A DNA stretch of 64,000 nt. It comes from an uncultured Pantoea sp. Lineage in GTDB: Bacteria; Pseudomonadota; Gammaproteobacteria; Enterobacterales; Enterobacteriaceae. Location of the stretch: the NCBI GenBank assembly GCA_913778495.1, contig CAJYVD010000022.1:62001-126000 (forward strand). The letters run 5' to 3'. The position numbers and the translations under genes are program-made. This document shows positions 11,646-21,800 of this stretch, piece after piece (within the stretch, counting starts at the first letter, position 1; the number at the start of each line of letters is the position of its first letter). The notes below the pieces were generated by a model that was given only the letters and a program-made list of their open reading frames with translations, did not search any database and was not told the DNA's origin.

Positions 11646-12275
11646 ATGAATTACCACATTATTCCGGTTACCGCTTTTGCCCAAAACTGTTCAGTGATTT
11701 GGGATGAGGAAACGCAGCAGGCGGCGCTGGTCGATCCGGGCGGCGATGCGGAAACCATTATCGCCGTATTGGCCGAGCGTGGCCTGATACCTGCACAGAT
11801 CCTACTGACGCACGGACATCTCGATCACGTGGGCGCCGCGGCCGAGCTGGCGGCGCACTATCAGGTGCCTGTTGTCGGTCCGCATAAGCACGATGCCTTC
11901 TGGTTGGAAAACCTGCCCACCCAAAGCCGCATGTTTGGCTTACCTGAGTGCGCGCCGTTGACGCCGCACCGCTGGCTGGAAGAAGGGGACACCGTGCAGG
12001 TGGGGGCGGTCACGCTAGAGGTACTGCTGTGTCCCGGCCATACGCCTGGGCATATTGTGTTTTTTGACCGTGCGGGTCGACTGTTGATTTCTGGCGATGT
12101 GATTTTCAATGGCGGGGTAGGACGCACCGATTTTCCGCAGGGTAGCCACAGCGATTTGATCGCGGCAATCCATACAAAACTGTTGCCGCTCGGCGACGAT
12201 GTGACCTTTGTGCCTGGTCACGGCGGCATCTCTACGCTCGGCCACGAACGTCTGCACAATCCTTTCCTGCAATAA
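11646..12275 (+). CDS. gloC: GloC, type II glyoxalase (metallo-hydrolase)
   Basis: A 209-residue metallo-beta-lactamase-fold hydrolase (YcbL/GloC) that hydrolyses S-lactoylglutathione, the second step of methylglyoxal detoxification. The metal-binding THxHxDH motif is at residues 55-61 (His56, His58, Asp60, His61), with further ligands in CPGHTPGH and SGDVIF and in VPGHG. The start at 11646 follows GGAG at 11638-11641; an in-frame codon at 11625 is not needed. The C-terminus stops at NPFLQ, a few residues shorter than E. coli GloC. It follows mepK by 36 bases and may be co-transcribed. Confidence 0.92.
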   Translation: MNYHIIPVTAFAQNCSVIWDEETQQAALVDPGGDAETIIAVLAERGLIPAQILLTHGHLDHVGAAAELAAHYQVPVVGPHKHDAFWLENLPTQSRMFGLPECAPLTPHRWLEEGDTVQVGAVTLEVLLCPGHTPGHIVFFDRAGRLLISGDVIFNGGVGRTDFPQGSHSDLIAAIHTKLLPLGDDVTFVPGHGGISTLGHERLHNPFLQ

Positions 12276-12300
12276 GTTTTCGCGGCGCTGATGTCAAAGA

Positions 12301-12326
12301 AAAGGGCGGCTTCAAAGCCGCCCTTT
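12301..12326. terminator. Bidirectional terminator between gloC and aspC
   Basis: A perfect 11-bp stem (12301-12311 with 12316-12326) has a four-base loop and A/T flanks on both sides. It sits between two convergent genes and can serve both. Confidence 0.85.
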
Positions 12327-12351
12327 GTGACTGTGACGCAAAAGTGTGGCG

Positions 12352-13542
12352 TTACAGCACCGCGACAATCGCCTCGCACAGCGCGGACATGTTATCCGGC
12401 GTCATGCCAGCGACGTTAACGCGGCCGGAGTTCACAGCATACACGCCAAACTCTTCGCGCAGGCGAACCACCTGATCTTTGGTCAGGCCGCTGAACGAGA
12501 ACATGCCGTTCTGCTTGATGATAAAGCTGAAGTCGCGGTTGGCACCTTTCTCGGCGAGGGTATTCACAAACAGCTGGCGCATGCGGTGAATACGCTGGCG
12601 CATATCGGTCAGCTCCTGCACCCAGATGGTACGCAGCGCGTCGTTGCCCAGAATGGTCGCCACCACTGCCGCACCGTGTGACGGTGGGTTAGAGTAGTTC
12701 GCGCGAATGCTGTATTTCACTTGGCTGAACGCGGTTTTCGCCACGTTGCTGTTAGCTGCAACCAGGGTCAGCGCGCCCACGCGCTCATTGTAGAGCCCGA
12801 AATTTTTCGAGTAGGAGCTGGCAACCAGCAGTTCCTGATGCGAGGCGGCAAAAATACGCAGCCCTTCTGCATCTTCATCCAGACCACGTGCGAAGCCCTG
12901 ATAGGCAAAATCAAACAGCGGCAGCCAGCCTTTTTCCTGAGACAGTTTGGCTAACTGCTGCCACTGCTCAGCGGTAGGATCGATGCCGGTAGGGTTATGG
13001 CAGCAGCCGTGGAACAGCACTACGTCACCTGCCTGCGCGTCCTGCAGCGAAGCGATCATGCCGTCGAAATCCAGGCTGTGGCTGGCGGCGTCGTAATAGG
13101 CGTAGTCGCACACCTCCAGACCCGCCGCGTTAAACACGTTTTTATGATTCGGCCAGCTTGGATTGCTGACCCAAACGCGCTTCACGGTGGTTTGGTTAGC
13201 GAGGAAATCCGCCGCGACGCGTAGCGCGCCGGTACCGCCCGGCGTTTGCGCCGTGCAGGCGCGGCCCGCGGAGATCAATGGGCTCTGGTTACCGAACAGC
13301 AGCGCTTGCGTGCAGCGGGCGAAATCAGCCAGGCCATCAATGCTCAAATAATTTTTGGTGGTTTCATTTTCCAGCAGATACTGCTCAGCTTTTTTCACAC
13401 TGGTGAGAACCGGCGTTTTACCGGTTTCGTCTTTATATACACCGATACCAAGATTGATTTTATTTGGGCGGTCGTCGGCGCGAAACAGGTCAGCCAGTCC
13501 CAAAATAGGGTCGGCGGGTGCGGCAGAGATAGATTCAAACAT
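12352..13542 (-). CDS. aspC: Aspartate aminotransferase
   Basis: A 396-residue class I PLP-dependent aminotransferase that interconverts aspartate and 2-oxoglutarate with oxaloacetate and glutamate in the cytoplasm. The PLP-binding lysine is Lys246 in [12 protein letters not shown], and the cofactor-contacting HNPTG motif is at residues 182-186. Length and N-terminus (MFESI) equal E. coli AspC. It lies downstream of ompF, separated by an ompF terminator, and is convergent with gloC. Confidence 0.97.
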   Translation of the reverse strand: MFESISAAPADPILGLADLFRADDRPNKINLGIGVYKDETGKTPVLTSVKKAEQYLLENETTKNYLSIDGLADFARCTQALLFGNQSPLISAGRACTAQTPGGTGALRVAADFLANQTTVKRVWVSNPSWPNHKNVFNAAGLEVCDYAYYDAASHSLDFDGMIASLQDAQAGDVVLFHGCCHNPTGIDPTAEQWQQLAKLSQEKGWLPLFDFAYQGFARGLDEDAEGLRIFAASHQELLVASSYSKNFGLYNERVGALTLVAANSNVAKTAFSQVKYSIRANYSNPPSHGAAVVATILGNDALRTIWVQELTDMRQRIHRMRQLFVNTLAEKGANRDFSFIIKQNGMFSFSGLTKDQVVRLREEFGVYAVNSGRVNVAGMTPDNMSALCEAIVAVL

Positions 13543-13584
13543 GAGTCAGTTCCGTGTAGGTGAACTTTAGCAAAATGAGCTATC

Positions 13585-13613
13585 AGGGTAACGTCAGACG
13601 ATACGCTTGCCAA
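13585..13613 (-). promoter_or_regulatory. Candidate aspC promoter
   Basis: On the minus strand TTGGCA (13608-13613) and TACCCT (13585-13590) are 17 bases apart, 43 bases before the aspC start. The -10 box is imperfect, so this is a candidate only. Confidence 0.35.
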
Positions 13614-13681
13614 CCGCTGGCATAAAAAAGAAATAGCCTGCGCGGATAAATAAGCAGCGCTAATTGAGAAGGCGATCACTG

Positions 13682-13712
13682 AAAAACAAAACGGAGCCCG
13701 AAGGCTCCGTTT
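13682..13712 (-). terminator. ompF intrinsic terminator
   Basis: On the minus strand a perfect 10-bp stem (13689-13698 with 13703-13712) closed by a TTCG tetraloop is followed by a T-rich tract. It lies 29 bases after the ompF stop. Confidence 0.92.
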
Positions 13713-13741
13713 GACGGTATGCAAGGTTGCTAATCGGGTGA

Positions 13742-14878
13742 TTAGAACTGGTATACCAGACCCAGAGCGACGACGTCGTCGGTCGCGATGCCCAGTGGGT
13801 TGTTGTCGTCCAGCTGGTTGATTTTGTAATCAACGTAGGTGGCCATGTTTTTGTTGAAGTAGTAGGTTGCGCCCACTTCAATGTATTTAACCAGGTCAGC
13901 ATCGCCGATACCTTCGATGTCCTTGCCTTTAGACTGGACATAAGCGATGGATGGACGCAGACCGAAGTCGAACTGGTACTGTGCAACCAGTTCAATGTTC
14001 TGTGCTTTGTTAGCGAAGCCGGTTACAGAAGTAGTCGTACCGGTACCTGTCAGATCAACATTGCCAGAGATTGGCGTTGAGTTACGGGTTTCACCGTACA
14101 TAGCTGCCAGGTAGACGTTGTTCGCGTCATATTTCAGAGCAGTTGCCCAGTTCTCAGCACGTTTGCCCGCACCAATACCGGTGGCGACAACATCGCCATC
14201 GCTGTTCAGCACGCTACCCTGAGACTGCAGGTTAGTACGATCGCTGCTGCTATACGCTGCTGCTACGCCAACACCGATTGGTGAGGTGTAAGAAGTTGAG
14301 ACGCCGTAACCGTCACCGTTCGCACGGCGGGTATCAGCACGGTCGTTTTTACCCTGGTACTGCAGGGCGAAGTTCCAGCCGTCAACCAGACCAAAGAAGT
14401 TGGTGTTGCGGTAGGTCAGCAGACCGGTGCTACGACCGTTCATGAAGTTATCTGAGTAACCAGAGTCGCCACCGAATTCTGGCAGAACGTCAGTCCAACC
14501 GATTGCGTCGTATACCACACCGTAGTTACGGCCGTAGTCGATAGAACCGGCATCGCCGAATTTCAGACCAGCAAAGCCCAGACGGGTTTTGTTACCGTTT
14601 TGTGCGTCAGAGCCTTCAGAGTTGTTTGCCTGCAGGTTGTATTCCCACTGACCGTAGCCGGTCATCTGGCTGTTGATCTGGGTTTCACCCTTGAAGCCGA
14701 AGCGAACATAAGACTGGTCACCGTCGTTGCCAGCATCGTCAGAGAAGTAGTGCAGACCAACTGCTTTACCGTACAGATCCAGCTTGTTGCCGTCTTTGTT
14801 ATAGATTTCTGCTGCATTTGCTGCGCCGGCAGCTAACAGAGCAGGAATAACCACTGCAAGAATGTTGCGCTTCATCAT
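13742..14878 (-). CDS. ompF: OmpF-type general porin
   Basis: A 378-residue outer-membrane porin: a signal peptide ending AANA before AEIYNKDG, 16-strand beta-barrel composition, the constriction loop L3 motif [11 protein letters not shown], and a C-terminal Phe. It forms trimeric diffusion channels for small hydrophilic solutes. Position between asnS and aspC matches E. coli ompF. Surface loops differ from E. coli, as usual. The start is the first of two adjacent ATG codons after a GAGGGTAAT ribosome site; the second (14875) is possible. Regulation by OmpR and the sRNA MicF is suggested by the leader (separate entries). Confidence 0.92.
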   Translation of the reverse strand: MMKRNILAVVIPALLAAGAANAAEIYNKDGNKLDLYGKAVGLHYFSDDAGNDGDQSYVRFGFKGETQINSQMTGYGQWEYNLQANNSEGSDAQNGNKTRLGFAGLKFGDAGSIDYGRNYGVVYDAIGWTDVLPEFGGDSGYSDNFMNGRSTGLLTYRNTNFFGLVDGWNFALQYQGKNDRADTRRANGDGYGVSTSYTSPIGVGVAAAYSSSDRTNLQSQGSVLNSDGDVVATGIGAGKRAENWATALKYDANNVYLAAMYGETRNSTPISGNVDLTGTGTTTSVTGFANKAQNIELVAQYQFDFGLRPSIAYVQSKGKDIEGIGDADLVKYIEVGATYYFNKNMATYVDYKINQLDDNNPLGIATDDVVALGLVYQF

Positions 14879-14945
14879 TATTTATTACCCTCATTGGAGT
14901 TATTTGGACATCTGCCACTGCCGTCAAGAAACCTTTACGGGAACC
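14879..14945 (-). promoter_or_regulatory. ompF 5' leader with conserved MicF-pairing region
   Basis: The segment just before the start (minus strand ATGAGGGTAATAAATAATG, and GACGGCAGTGGCAG further upstream) matches what is remembered of the E. coli ompF leader almost exactly. The former includes the ribosome site bound by the antisense RNA MicF. Such conservation in an untranslated region implies selection on RNA pairing. The micF gene itself is not in this window. Confidence 0.6.
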
Positions 14946-15003
14946 TTGAAAGAAGTTTGATGTCTCCTGTGTCTGCACGCATCTTTCCATCCCGTGATTG
15001 CTA

Positions 15004-15085
15004 ATTCTAGCCCGAAAATGATTCAAATCTCGTAAATACGTATCAAAAAGCAATTTTGTATTACAAAATGTAATTTTTCGGGAAC
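15004..15085 (-). promoter_or_regulatory. ompF promoter with likely OmpR-binding region
   Basis: On the minus strand a good -10 box TAGAAT (15004-15009) has no recognisable -35 at 17 bases, as expected for an activator-dependent promoter. AT-rich sequence upstream (15020-15085) holds repeated elements such as ATTACATTTTG and AATACAAAATTG that resemble OmpR half-sites. The implied leader is about 118 bases, near the 110 bases known in E. coli. Confidence 0.5.
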
Positions 15086-15110
15086 TTTGTGAGACATCTC
15101 AAAATTTACA

Positions 15111-15140
15111 AAAATAAAAAAAGGCCGGCAGTGCCGACCT
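15111..15140 (-). terminator. asnS intrinsic terminator
   Basis: On the minus strand an 8-bp stem (15133-15140 with 15122-15129, one G-U pair) and a three-base loop are followed by a T-rich tract (15111-15121). It lies 39 bases after the asnS stop. Confidence 0.85.
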
Positions 15141-15178
15141 CGTTATATATATGAAATTCTTATATTTAATCGCGAATA

Positions 15179-16579
15179 TTAGAAGTTCGCGTTGCGCGGT
15201 GTGCGTGGGAAAGGAATAACGTCTCTTACATTTTGTACGCCGGTGACATAAGCGATCAAGCGTTCGAAACCTAAACCGAAACCTGCATGTGGCACGGTGC
15301 CGTAGCGACGCAGATCGCGGTACCACCAATAATCTTCTTTATTCAGGCCCATTTCAGCCAGACGTGCGTCCAGCACATCCAGGCGCTCTTCACGCTGCGA
15401 ACCGCCGATGATTTCACCGATACCCGGCGCCAGTACGTCCATCGCCGCCACGGTTTTGCCATCGTCGTTCATGCGCATATAGAACGCTTTGATGTCTTTC
15501 GGATAGTTTTTCACCACGACCGGCGCTTTAAAGTGCTTCTCTGCCAGGTAACGCTCATGCTCCGAGGAGAGATCCACGCCCCAGGCAACCGGGTTTTCAA
15601 ACGTCTGGCCGCTTTTCAGCAGAATGTCCACGGCGTCGGTGTAATCCACCTGCGCAAAGTCGGTGGTTACAAACCGCTCCAGACGCGCGATCGCGTCTTT
15701 GTCTACGCGCTCAGCGAAGAACGCCATGTCATCGGCACGTTCGGTCAGTACCGCATTAAACACATATTTCAGCATCGACTCCGCCAAGGCCGCGGCATCG
15801 TCCAGCGTCGCGAAGGCCACTTCCGGTTCCAGCATCCAGAATTCTGCCAGGTGGCGGCTGGTGTTGGAGTTTTCCGCACGGAAGGTCGGACCAAAGGTAT
15901 ACACTTTTGACAGTGCGCAGGCGTAGGTCTCGGCGTTCAGCTGGCCGGATACCGTCAGGAACGCTTCTTTGCCAAAGAAGTCTTTATCAAAATCGACTTT
16001 GCCCTGCGGGTCGCGCGGCAGGTTTTCCAGGTCAAGGGTCGACACGCGGAACATCTCGCCTGCGCCTTCGGTATCTGACGCGGTGATCAGCGGCGTTGAT
16101 ACCCAGAAGTAGCCGTTCTCATGGAAGAAGCGATGCAGCGCCTGCGCCAGCGTGTGGCGAACGCGGGTAACCGCACCCACAATGTTGGTGCGCGCGCGCA
16201 GGTGGGCAACTTCACGCAGATATTCGATGCTGTGGCGCTTAGCCGCCATAGGATAGGTATCAGGATCGTCAACCCAGCCCGTGACCTCTACGCGGGAGGC
16301 CTGCAGCTCAAACGCCTGGCCTTCACCGGGCGACTCCACCACTTTACCGGTAATCACCACCGAACAGCCGGTGGTCAGGCGCAGCACTTCATCCTGATAA
16401 TTATTCAGAGAATTATTGACGACGGCCTGAACGGGATTAAAGCAGGAACCGTCATAAACGGCGATAAAGGAAAGACCGGCTTTGGAATCTCTTCGGGTAC
16501 GCACCCAACCACGCACGGTGACTTCGCTGTCAACCGCGACTCGGCCGTGCAGTACATCCGCTACAGGCACTACGCTCAT
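15179..16579 (-). CDS. asnS: Asparaginyl-tRNA synthetase
   Basis: A 466-residue class IIb aminoacyl-tRNA synthetase that charges tRNA-Asn. An N-terminal OB-fold anticodon-binding domain (about residues 1-100, with [14 protein letters not shown]) is followed by the catalytic domain. Class II motif 2 is near [15 protein letters not shown] and motif 3 near GFGLGFERL at the C-terminus. Length and both ends match E. coli AsnS. It stands between pncB and ompF on the same strand, with its own terminator. Confidence 0.98.
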   Translation of the reverse strand: MSVVPVADVLHGRVAVDSEVTVRGWVRTRRDSKAGLSFIAVYDGSCFNPVQAVVNNSLNNYQDEVLRLTTGCSVVITGKVVESPGEGQAFELQASRVEVTGWVDDPDTYPMAAKRHSIEYLREVAHLRARTNIVGAVTRVRHTLAQALHRFFHENGYFWVSTPLITASDTEGAGEMFRVSTLDLENLPRDPQGKVDFDKDFFGKEAFLTVSGQLNAETYACALSKVYTFGPTFRAENSNTSRHLAEFWMLEPEVAFATLDDAAALAESMLKYVFNAVLTERADDMAFFAERVDKDAIARLERFVTTDFAQVDYTDAVDILLKSGQTFENPVAWGVDLSSEHERYLAEKHFKAPVVVKNYPKDIKAFYMRMNDDGKTVAAMDVLAPGIGEIIGGSQREERLDVLDARLAEMGLNKEDYWWYRDLRRYGTVPHAGFGLGFERLIAYVTGVQNVRDVIPFPRTPRNANF

Positions 16580-16762
16580 AAAAATCTCTCTATATTGATG
16601 AATGAAGGGTGGGGATTTTGTCAGGCTCGGGCGCGCTGCCGCAGAGCCTGCTGTGTCACCCGGAACACGTAAAACCCCCCTTTTCAGGGTGTTGCTATGT
16701 TACTTGCGAGACCACAGGAAACAAGCAATTTTGCCGCAGCAGGGGGATATTTATCGTAGGGG

Positions 16763-16782
16763 GCAGGGTGCGCACACCCTGC
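16763..16782 (-). repeat. Hairpin downstream of pncB
   Basis: The arms 16763-16770 and 16775-16782 form a perfect 8-bp stem with a four-base loop just after the pncB stop. It lacks a T-run on either strand, so it is probably a 3'-end stabilising structure and not a simple terminator. Confidence 0.45.
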
Positions 16783-16790
16783 AAGGGCCA

Positions 16791-17996
16791 TTAGCTGGCG
16801 CGCTTAACCAGCGGGAGATCGAACGCCTTGCGCAACGCGCGTACAAAGGCTTTATCCTGACAGATGGTTTTGCCCGGACTGTCAGAAAGTTTGGCCACCG
16901 GTTTACCGTTGCAGCTCACCAGTTTGATCACGATATTAAGCGGCGTCACGCCCGGAATATCGCAGGTCAGACGCGTGCCAATGCCAAACACCACATTGGC
17001 GCGCTGACCAAAGTGGCGATAAAGTGCCAGCGCTTTGTCGAGGTTGAGGTTATCTGAGAACACCAGCGTTTTACTTTTGGGGTCGATATTAAGCCGCTGA
17101 TAATGGGCGATGGCTTTTTCACCCCATTCCACCGGATCGCCGGAGTCGTGGCGCAGGCCTTTGTAGCGATGGGCGAAACCGGGACCAAAATCGCGCAGAA
17201 ACGCGTCCATGGTAATGCAGTCGGTCAGGGCAATGCCCAGCTGATCGTCGTACTCATCCAGCCAGGACTGCAGCGCCGCACGCTGACTGTTCGCCAGCAC
17301 CGGACTAATTTGCTGATGCGCCTGGAACCACTCGTGGGCTTGGGTCCCCACCGGATTGAGCTGCAGGCGCCGCGCGACATCATAGTTGCTGGTGCCCAGC
17401 AGCCACGGGAAATCGGCTTTCAACGTAGAGACAATCGCATTTTGCACCGCCTGCGAATAGCGGCGCCGCGTACCAAAATCCATCAGCTGAAAACGTGACA
17501 TGTCGAAGGCATCGGCCTGCTCACGGAACGCGCGTAACTTGCTGTGCAGATGCGCAACCGCCTGCTCAACGCCCATGTCCGGCGTGCGATGACGGTGCAC
17601 CACTTCGCTGATCAGCGCCAGCAGCGGCACTTCCCACAAAATGACTTCACGCCACGGCCCGCTGATTTGCAGGGCAAGTTCGCCCTGCTCGTCGCGCACG
17701 CGCACCTGAGCAGGATTAAAGCGGAACTGACGCAGCCAGTCGAGATAGTCTTGTTGGAAGAAGGGGAGTCCACGCAGGTAGTGATACTCGTCGTCGGTGA
17801 GAGCAAGCGCTTGCATGCTGTCAATTTGCCGGCGAATCTCCTCGGCATACTGGCCAAGGCGTTCATCGCTGCGGCAGCGAAACTCTGCCGTCACCGGGAC
17901 ATCGTAATAACGATGAAATACGGCTTGCTGCATGTGAAGCTTATAAGCATCGGTATCAAGCAGCGTGGTCAAAATCGGGGAAGCGTGTCCAGTCAT
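16791..17996 (-). CDS. pncB: Nicotinate phosphoribosyltransferase
   Basis: A 401-residue enzyme that makes nicotinate mononucleotide from nicotinate, PRPP and ATP in NAD salvage. The phosphorylated histidine lies in GLRHDSGDP, and the SNYDVARRL and KLSDSPGKT segments are family hallmarks. The start at 17996 (MTGHASPIL) fits the 400-residue E. coli protein. An ATG at 18011 would add MLKRT, but the purine-rich GGAAGAGG directly abuts it, so the downstream start is favoured. The gene is divergent from pepN as in E. coli. Confidence 0.95.
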   Translation of the reverse strand: MTGHASPILTTLLDTDAYKLHMQQAVFHRYYDVPVTAEFRCRSDERLGQYAEEIRRQIDSMQALALTDDEYHYLRGLPFFQQDYLDWLRQFRFNPAQVRVRDEQGELALQISGPWREVILWEVPLLALISEVVHRHRTPDMGVEQAVAHLHSKLRAFREQADAFDMSRFQLMDFGTRRRYSQAVQNAIVSTLKADFPWLLGTSNYDVARRLQLNPVGTQAHEWFQAHQQISPVLANSQRAALQSWLDEYDDQLGIALTDCITMDAFLRDFGPGFAHRYKGLRHDSGDPVEWGEKAIAHYQRLNIDPKSKTLVFSDNLNLDKALALYRHFGQRANVVFGIGTRLTCDIPGVTPLNIVIKLVSCNGKPVAKLSDSPGKTICQDKAFVRALRKAFDLPLVKRAS

Positions 17997-18237
17997 GGTG
18001 CGTTTCAGCATCCTCTTCCGCGGAGCAGGGCCCGGTGTTTAAAAGTCATAAAGACGCAGGAGTATAAAACAGTAATGTTCGCGATCACACCACAATTGCG
18101 GCTGGCTGGTCGAGGGACATTTGTGCCATTGTTAATTTATTGTAGCGCGAGAATCCGAACGCGCATTGGGCATAGCCACGCAGGCAGAACACGCTTAAAC
18201 TTTTACGGTTCAACATTTTAACTAGGTGAGTAGAAAT

Positions 18238-20853
18238 ATGACGCAGCAGCCGCAAATTAAATATCGCCACGACTATCGGGCGCCGGATTTCACCATCACC
18301 GATATCGACCTGACTTTTGAACTGGATGCGGCGATGACGCGCGTAACGGCCGTGAGCGAGGTAAAGCGCCTGGGCGCCGCAGGCGCCGAATTGCGCCTTG
18401 ACGGTGAAGATTTAACCCTGCATTCGCTGGCCGTGAATGGACAGCCTTGGGCGCACTACCGCGAAGAGGCGGGGGCGCTGGTGATCGCTGAGCTGCCTGA
18501 AAGCTTCACGCTGACCATTGTCAACAGCATCCATCCCGATAAAAACACCGCGCTGGAAGGGCTTTATCAATCTGGCGACGCGCTGTGCACGCAGTGTGAA
18601 GCGGAAGGGTTTCGCCACATTACCTGGTATCTCGATCGCCCGGACGTGCTGGCGCGCTTCACCACCACGCTGATCGCCGATGCGGCAAAATACCCTTACC
18701 TGCTCTCTAACGGTAACAAGCTGGAGAGCGGTCGCCATGAAGACGGGCGCCACTGGGTAAAATGGCAGGACCCGTTCCCCAAACCTTGCTACCTCTTTGC
18801 TCTGGTGGCGGGGGATTTCGATGTGCTGCGCGACAGTTTCACTACCCGTTCTGGTCGCAATGTGGCGCTGGAAATCTTCGTCGATCGCGGCAATCTGGAC
18901 CGCGCGGACTGGGCGATGACCTCGCTGAAAGCCAGTATGAAGTGGGATGAGGAGCGTTTTAACCTCGAATACGATCTCGACATCTTTATGATTGTCGCGG
19001 TGGACTTCTTCAACATGGGCGCGATGGAGAACAAAGGCCTTAACGTCTTCAACTCGAAATACGTGCTGGCGAAGGCAGAAACCGCCACAGACAAAGACTA
19101 CCTCGGCATTGAGGCGGTGATTGGTCACGAATATTTCCATAACTGGACCGGCAACCGCGTGACTTGCCGTGACTGGTTCCAGCTCAGCCTGAAAGAAGGC
19201 TTAACCGTTTTTCGCGACCAGGAGTTTAGCTCTGACCTCGGCTCACGCGCGGTAAACCGTATCGACAACGTACGCGTGATGCGCGGCGCACAGTTCGCCG
19301 AGGACGCCAGCCCGATGGCGCACCCGATCCGTCCCGATCAGGTGATTGAAATGAACAACTTTTATACCTTGACGGTGTATGAGAAAGGATCGGAAGTGAT
19401 CCGCATGATGCACACGCTGCTGGGTGAAGAGGCGTTCCAGAAAGGTATGGCGCTCTATTTCGAGCGTCACGACGGCAGCGCCGCGACCTGTGATGACTTT
19501 GTGCAGGCCATGGAAGACGCGTCATCGGTGGATCTCACGCAGTTCCGTCGCTGGTATAGCCAGTCCGGCACGCCGGTGCTCTCGGTGCGTGACGACTACA
19601 ATCCGGAGCTGGAGCAGTACACGCTGCATGTGTCACAGCAGACGCCGCCTACAGCCGATCAAAAAGAGAAGCTGCCGCTGCACATTCCGCTGGACATCGA
19701 GCTTTACGACAACGAAGGCAAGGTTATCCCGCTGCAGCACAACGGCCAGCCGGTGCATCATGTGCTTAACGTGACGGAAGCGATGCAGACCTTCGTGTTT
19801 GACAATGTCTATTTCCAGCCTGTGCCGTCGCTGCTGCGTGAATTCTCCGCGCCGGTCAAGCTTGACTACAAATGGAGCGATGCGCAGCTCACCTTCCTGA
19901 TGCGGCATGCGCGTAATGATTTTTCCCGCTGGGATGCGGCGCAAAGTCTGCTGGCGACCTATATCCGTCTTAACGTGGCGCGTCATCAGCAGGGCCAGCC
20001 GCTCTCGCTGCCGCTGCACGTTGCTGACGCCTTCCGCGCGGTACTGCTGGACGAGCAGGGCGATCCCGCGTTGATGGCGCTGATCCTGACGCTGCCGTCG
20101 GAAAATGAGATTGCGGAACTGTTTAACGTGATCGATCCGCTGGCCATCGCCGCGGTGCGTTCCGCGCTGGTGCGCACGCTGGCACAGGAGTTGAACGACG
20201 AATTCTACGCGCTGTATCTGGCCAACCAGAGCGACGAGTATCACGTCACGCACGCCGAAATTGGCAAACGCAGCCTGAAAAATGTCTGTTTGGGCTATCT
20301 CGCGTTTGGCGATGCTGCGCAGGCGGACAAGCTGGTGCAGACGCAGTATCACCATGCCAATAACATGACCGATGCGCTGGCGGCGCTCTCTGCCGCCGTC
20401 GCGGCGCAGCTACCGTGCCGCGATGCGCTGCTCGCCGCGTACGATGAGCGCTGGCATCAGGACGGCCTGGTTATGGACAAGTGGTTTATGCTGCAAGCCA
20501 CCAGCCCGGCGGCCGACGTGCTGCAAACCGTGCGCGCATTGCTAAAACACCGCTCATTCACCATGGGCAACCCGAACCGCATCCGAGCCCTCATTGGCGC
20601 GTTTGCCAACGGCAACCCGGCGGCGTTTCATGCCAAAGACGGCAGTGGCTATCAGTTCCTGGTTGAGATGCTCACGGATCTGAACACGCGTAACCCGCAG
20701 GTGGCGGCGCGCATGATTGAACCGCTGATTCGGTTGAAACGCTACGACGATCAGCGCCAAATCATGATGCGCAGCGCGCTGGAAACGCTGAAAGGCCTGG
20801 ATAAGCTCTCTGGCGACCTGTACGAGAAAATCAGCAAAGCGTTGAGTGCTTAA
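18238..20853 (+). CDS. pepN: Aminopeptidase N
   Basis: An 871-residue zinc metallopeptidase of the M1 family that removes N-terminal residues during cytosolic peptide turnover. The exopeptidase GAMEN motif is seen (GAMENKGLN) and the HExxH zinc site is His297-Glu298-His301, with the third ligand Glu320 in LKEG. The ATG at 18238 (MTQQPQIKY) follows an AGGTGAG ribosome site and matches the E. coli start; an in-frame codon 12 bases upstream is unnecessary. It is monocistronic, with a strong terminator at 20865. Confidence 0.97.
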   Translation: MTQQPQIKYRHDYRAPDFTITDIDLTFELDAAMTRVTAVSEVKRLGAAGAELRLDGEDLTLHSLAVNGQPWAHYREEAGALVIAELPESFTLTIVNSIHPDKNTALEGLYQSGDALCTQCEAEGFRHITWYLDRPDVLARFTTTLIADAAKYPYLLSNGNKLESGRHEDGRHWVKWQDPFPKPCYLFALVAGDFDVLRDSFTTRSGRNVALEIFVDRGNLDRADWAMTSLKASMKWDEERFNLEYDLDIFMIVAVDFFNMGAMENKGLNVFNSKYVLAKAETATDKDYLGIEAVIGHEYFHNWTGNRVTCRDWFQLSLKEGLTVFRDQEFSSDLGSRAVNRIDNVRVMRGAQFAEDASPMAHPIRPDQVIEMNNFYTLTVYEKGSEVIRMMHTLLGEEAFQKGMALYFERHDGSAATCDDFVQAMEDASSVDLTQFRRWYSQSGTPVLSVRDDYNPELEQYTLHVSQQTPPTADQKEKLPLHIPLDIELYDNEGKVIPLQHNGQPVHHVLNVTEAMQTFVFDNVYFQPVPSLLREFSAPVKLDYKWSDAQLTFLMRHARNDFSRWDAAQSLLATYIRLNVARHQQGQPLSLPLHVADAFRAVLLDEQGDPALMALILTLPSENEIAELFNVIDPLAIAAVRSALVRTLAQELNDEFYALYLANQSDEYHVTHAEIGKRSLKNVCLGYLAFGDAAQADKLVQTQYHHANNMTDALAALSAAVAAQLPCRDALLAAYDERWHQDGLVMDKWFMLQATSPAADVLQTVRALLKHRSFTMGNPNRIRALIGAFANGNPAAFHAKDGSGYQFLVEMLTDLNTRNPQVAARMIEPLIRLKRYDDQRQIMMRSALETLKGLDKLSGDLYEKISKALSA

Positions 20854-20864
20854 CGCCTCAGCGT

Positions 20865-20898
20865 AAAAGGGCCGTCAGCGATCGCTGACGGCCCTTTT
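20865..20898. terminator. pepN terminator, a 34-bp perfect palindrome
   Basis: Bases 20865-20881 are exactly complementary to 20882-20898, giving a 17-bp perfect palindrome that starts with AAAAGGG and ends with CCCTTTT. It lies 11 bases after the pepN stop. In RNA the centre would open into a small loop. It can also act for transcripts reading leftward out of the ssu operon. Confidence 0.88.
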
Positions 20899-20910
20899 TA
20901 ACGCCCATAC

Positions 20911-21038
20911 ATCCGCGCTCGCGGGCGTATTGCAGTGTTCGCAGACATATTTCAACGCCCGCGAGTGTACATCCGCGCTCGCGGGCGTACTGCAGTGCTC
21001 GCGAGCGTACTTCAGCGCTCGCGGGCGTATTTCAACGC
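20911..21038. repeat. 20-bp tandem repeat, about 6.4 copies
   Basis: Six consecutive 20-base units lie at 20911-20930, 20931-20950, 20951-20970, 20971-20990, 20991-21010 and 21011-21030, with a partial seventh to 21038. Most end in a GCTCGCGGGCGTAT-like core containing a near-palindrome (GCTCGCGAGC is perfect in unit 5). Units 1-3 and 4-6 repeat as 60-base blocks (starts ATCCG, TGCAG, TTCA), so the array likely grew by duplicating a 60-base block. A truncated remnant (TTAACGCCCATAC) precedes it. There are no spacers. The last part forms the 3' end of ssuB. Its function is unknown. Confidence 0.85.
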
Positions 21039-21800
21039 AGAGATCGGGGGAGGGCGTTTCATCACCCGATCCAGTACTTCCGCCTCAAGCTCTGCCAGCC
21101 GCGCTGAGCCGCGGCGCCGTGGACGCGGCAGATCCACCGCCAGGTCCAGACCAATTTTGCCCTCTTCAATCAGCAGTACGCGATCGGCCATCATCACGGC
21201 TTCGCTCACGTCGTGTGTCACCAGCAGTACCGTGAAATGGTGCTGCTGCCATACCGACGCGATCAACGTCTGCATCTCAATACGGGTCAGCGCATCCAGC
21301 GCACCCAGCGGTTCGTCCAGCAGCAGCAGTCCCGGGCGGTGAATCAGCGCGCGCGCCAGGGCTACGCGCTGTTTTTGTCCACCCGAGAGCGCCGCGGGCC
21401 AGTCCAACGCGCGATCGGCCAGCCCGACCGTCTCAAGCGCCTGCTGTGCGGCAGCCCGCCATGTCCGGCCTTTTAAGCCCAGCCCCACGTTATCAATCAC
21501 CCGTTTCCACGGCAGCAGGCGTGCGTCCTGAAACATCAGTCGCGTGTCGTCGCGCGCCTGTGCCAGCGGCGCGTTACCGGCCAGCAGCTCGCCCTCGCTG
21601 GTGGACTCCAGTCCGGCCAGCAGGCGCAGCAGCGTGCTTTTGCCGCAGCCGCTGCGGCCCACCACGGCGACAAATTGCCCGGCGGGAATGTGCAGGTCGA
21701 GCCGATCAAGAATGGTGCGATTGCCGTAGCGTTTGCTCACGCCGTTAACGCCGACGGGCGTCCCGCTGTTCAGACGCGCGGGCGTAGTAAGATCACTCAT
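21012..21800 (-). CDS. ssuB: SsuB, sulfonate ABC transporter ATP-binding protein
   Basis: A 262-residue ABC ATPase energising uptake of aliphatic sulfonates. Walker A (GRSGCGKST), the signature LSGGQKQR, and Walker B with DEPLGALD are all present. The start at 21800 ([10 protein letters not shown]) shares an ATGA overlap with the end of ssuC; an earlier in-frame codon at 21842 would lie inside ssuC. The final residues after the conserved EVLDRVMKR are specific to this genome, because the gene end runs into the 20-bp tandem repeat (tail SALKYARER). It is last in the ssuEADCB operon. Confidence 0.95.
   Translation of the reverse strand: MSDLTTPARLNSGTPVGVNGVSKRYGNRTILDRLDLHIPAGQFVAVVGRSGCGKSTLLRLLAGLESTSEGELLAGNAPLAQARDDTRLMFQDARLLPWKRVIDNVGLGLKGRTWRAAAQQALETVGLADRALDWPAALSGGQKQRVALARALIHRPGLLLLDEPLGALDALTRIEMQTLIASVWQQHHFTVLLVTHDVSEAVMMADRVLLIEEGKIGLDLAVDLPRPRRRGSARLAELEAEVLDRVMKRPPPISALKYARER

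Noticed and set aside
20911-21038. Possible CRISPR array
   Set aside because: The 20-base units are directly adjacent without unique spacers and no cas genes are near.
20935-21342. Plus-strand open frames reading through the 20-bp repeat
   Set aside because: Their apparent repeat proteins arise from the tandem DNA repeat and then from antisense of ssuB; no start signals or family support.
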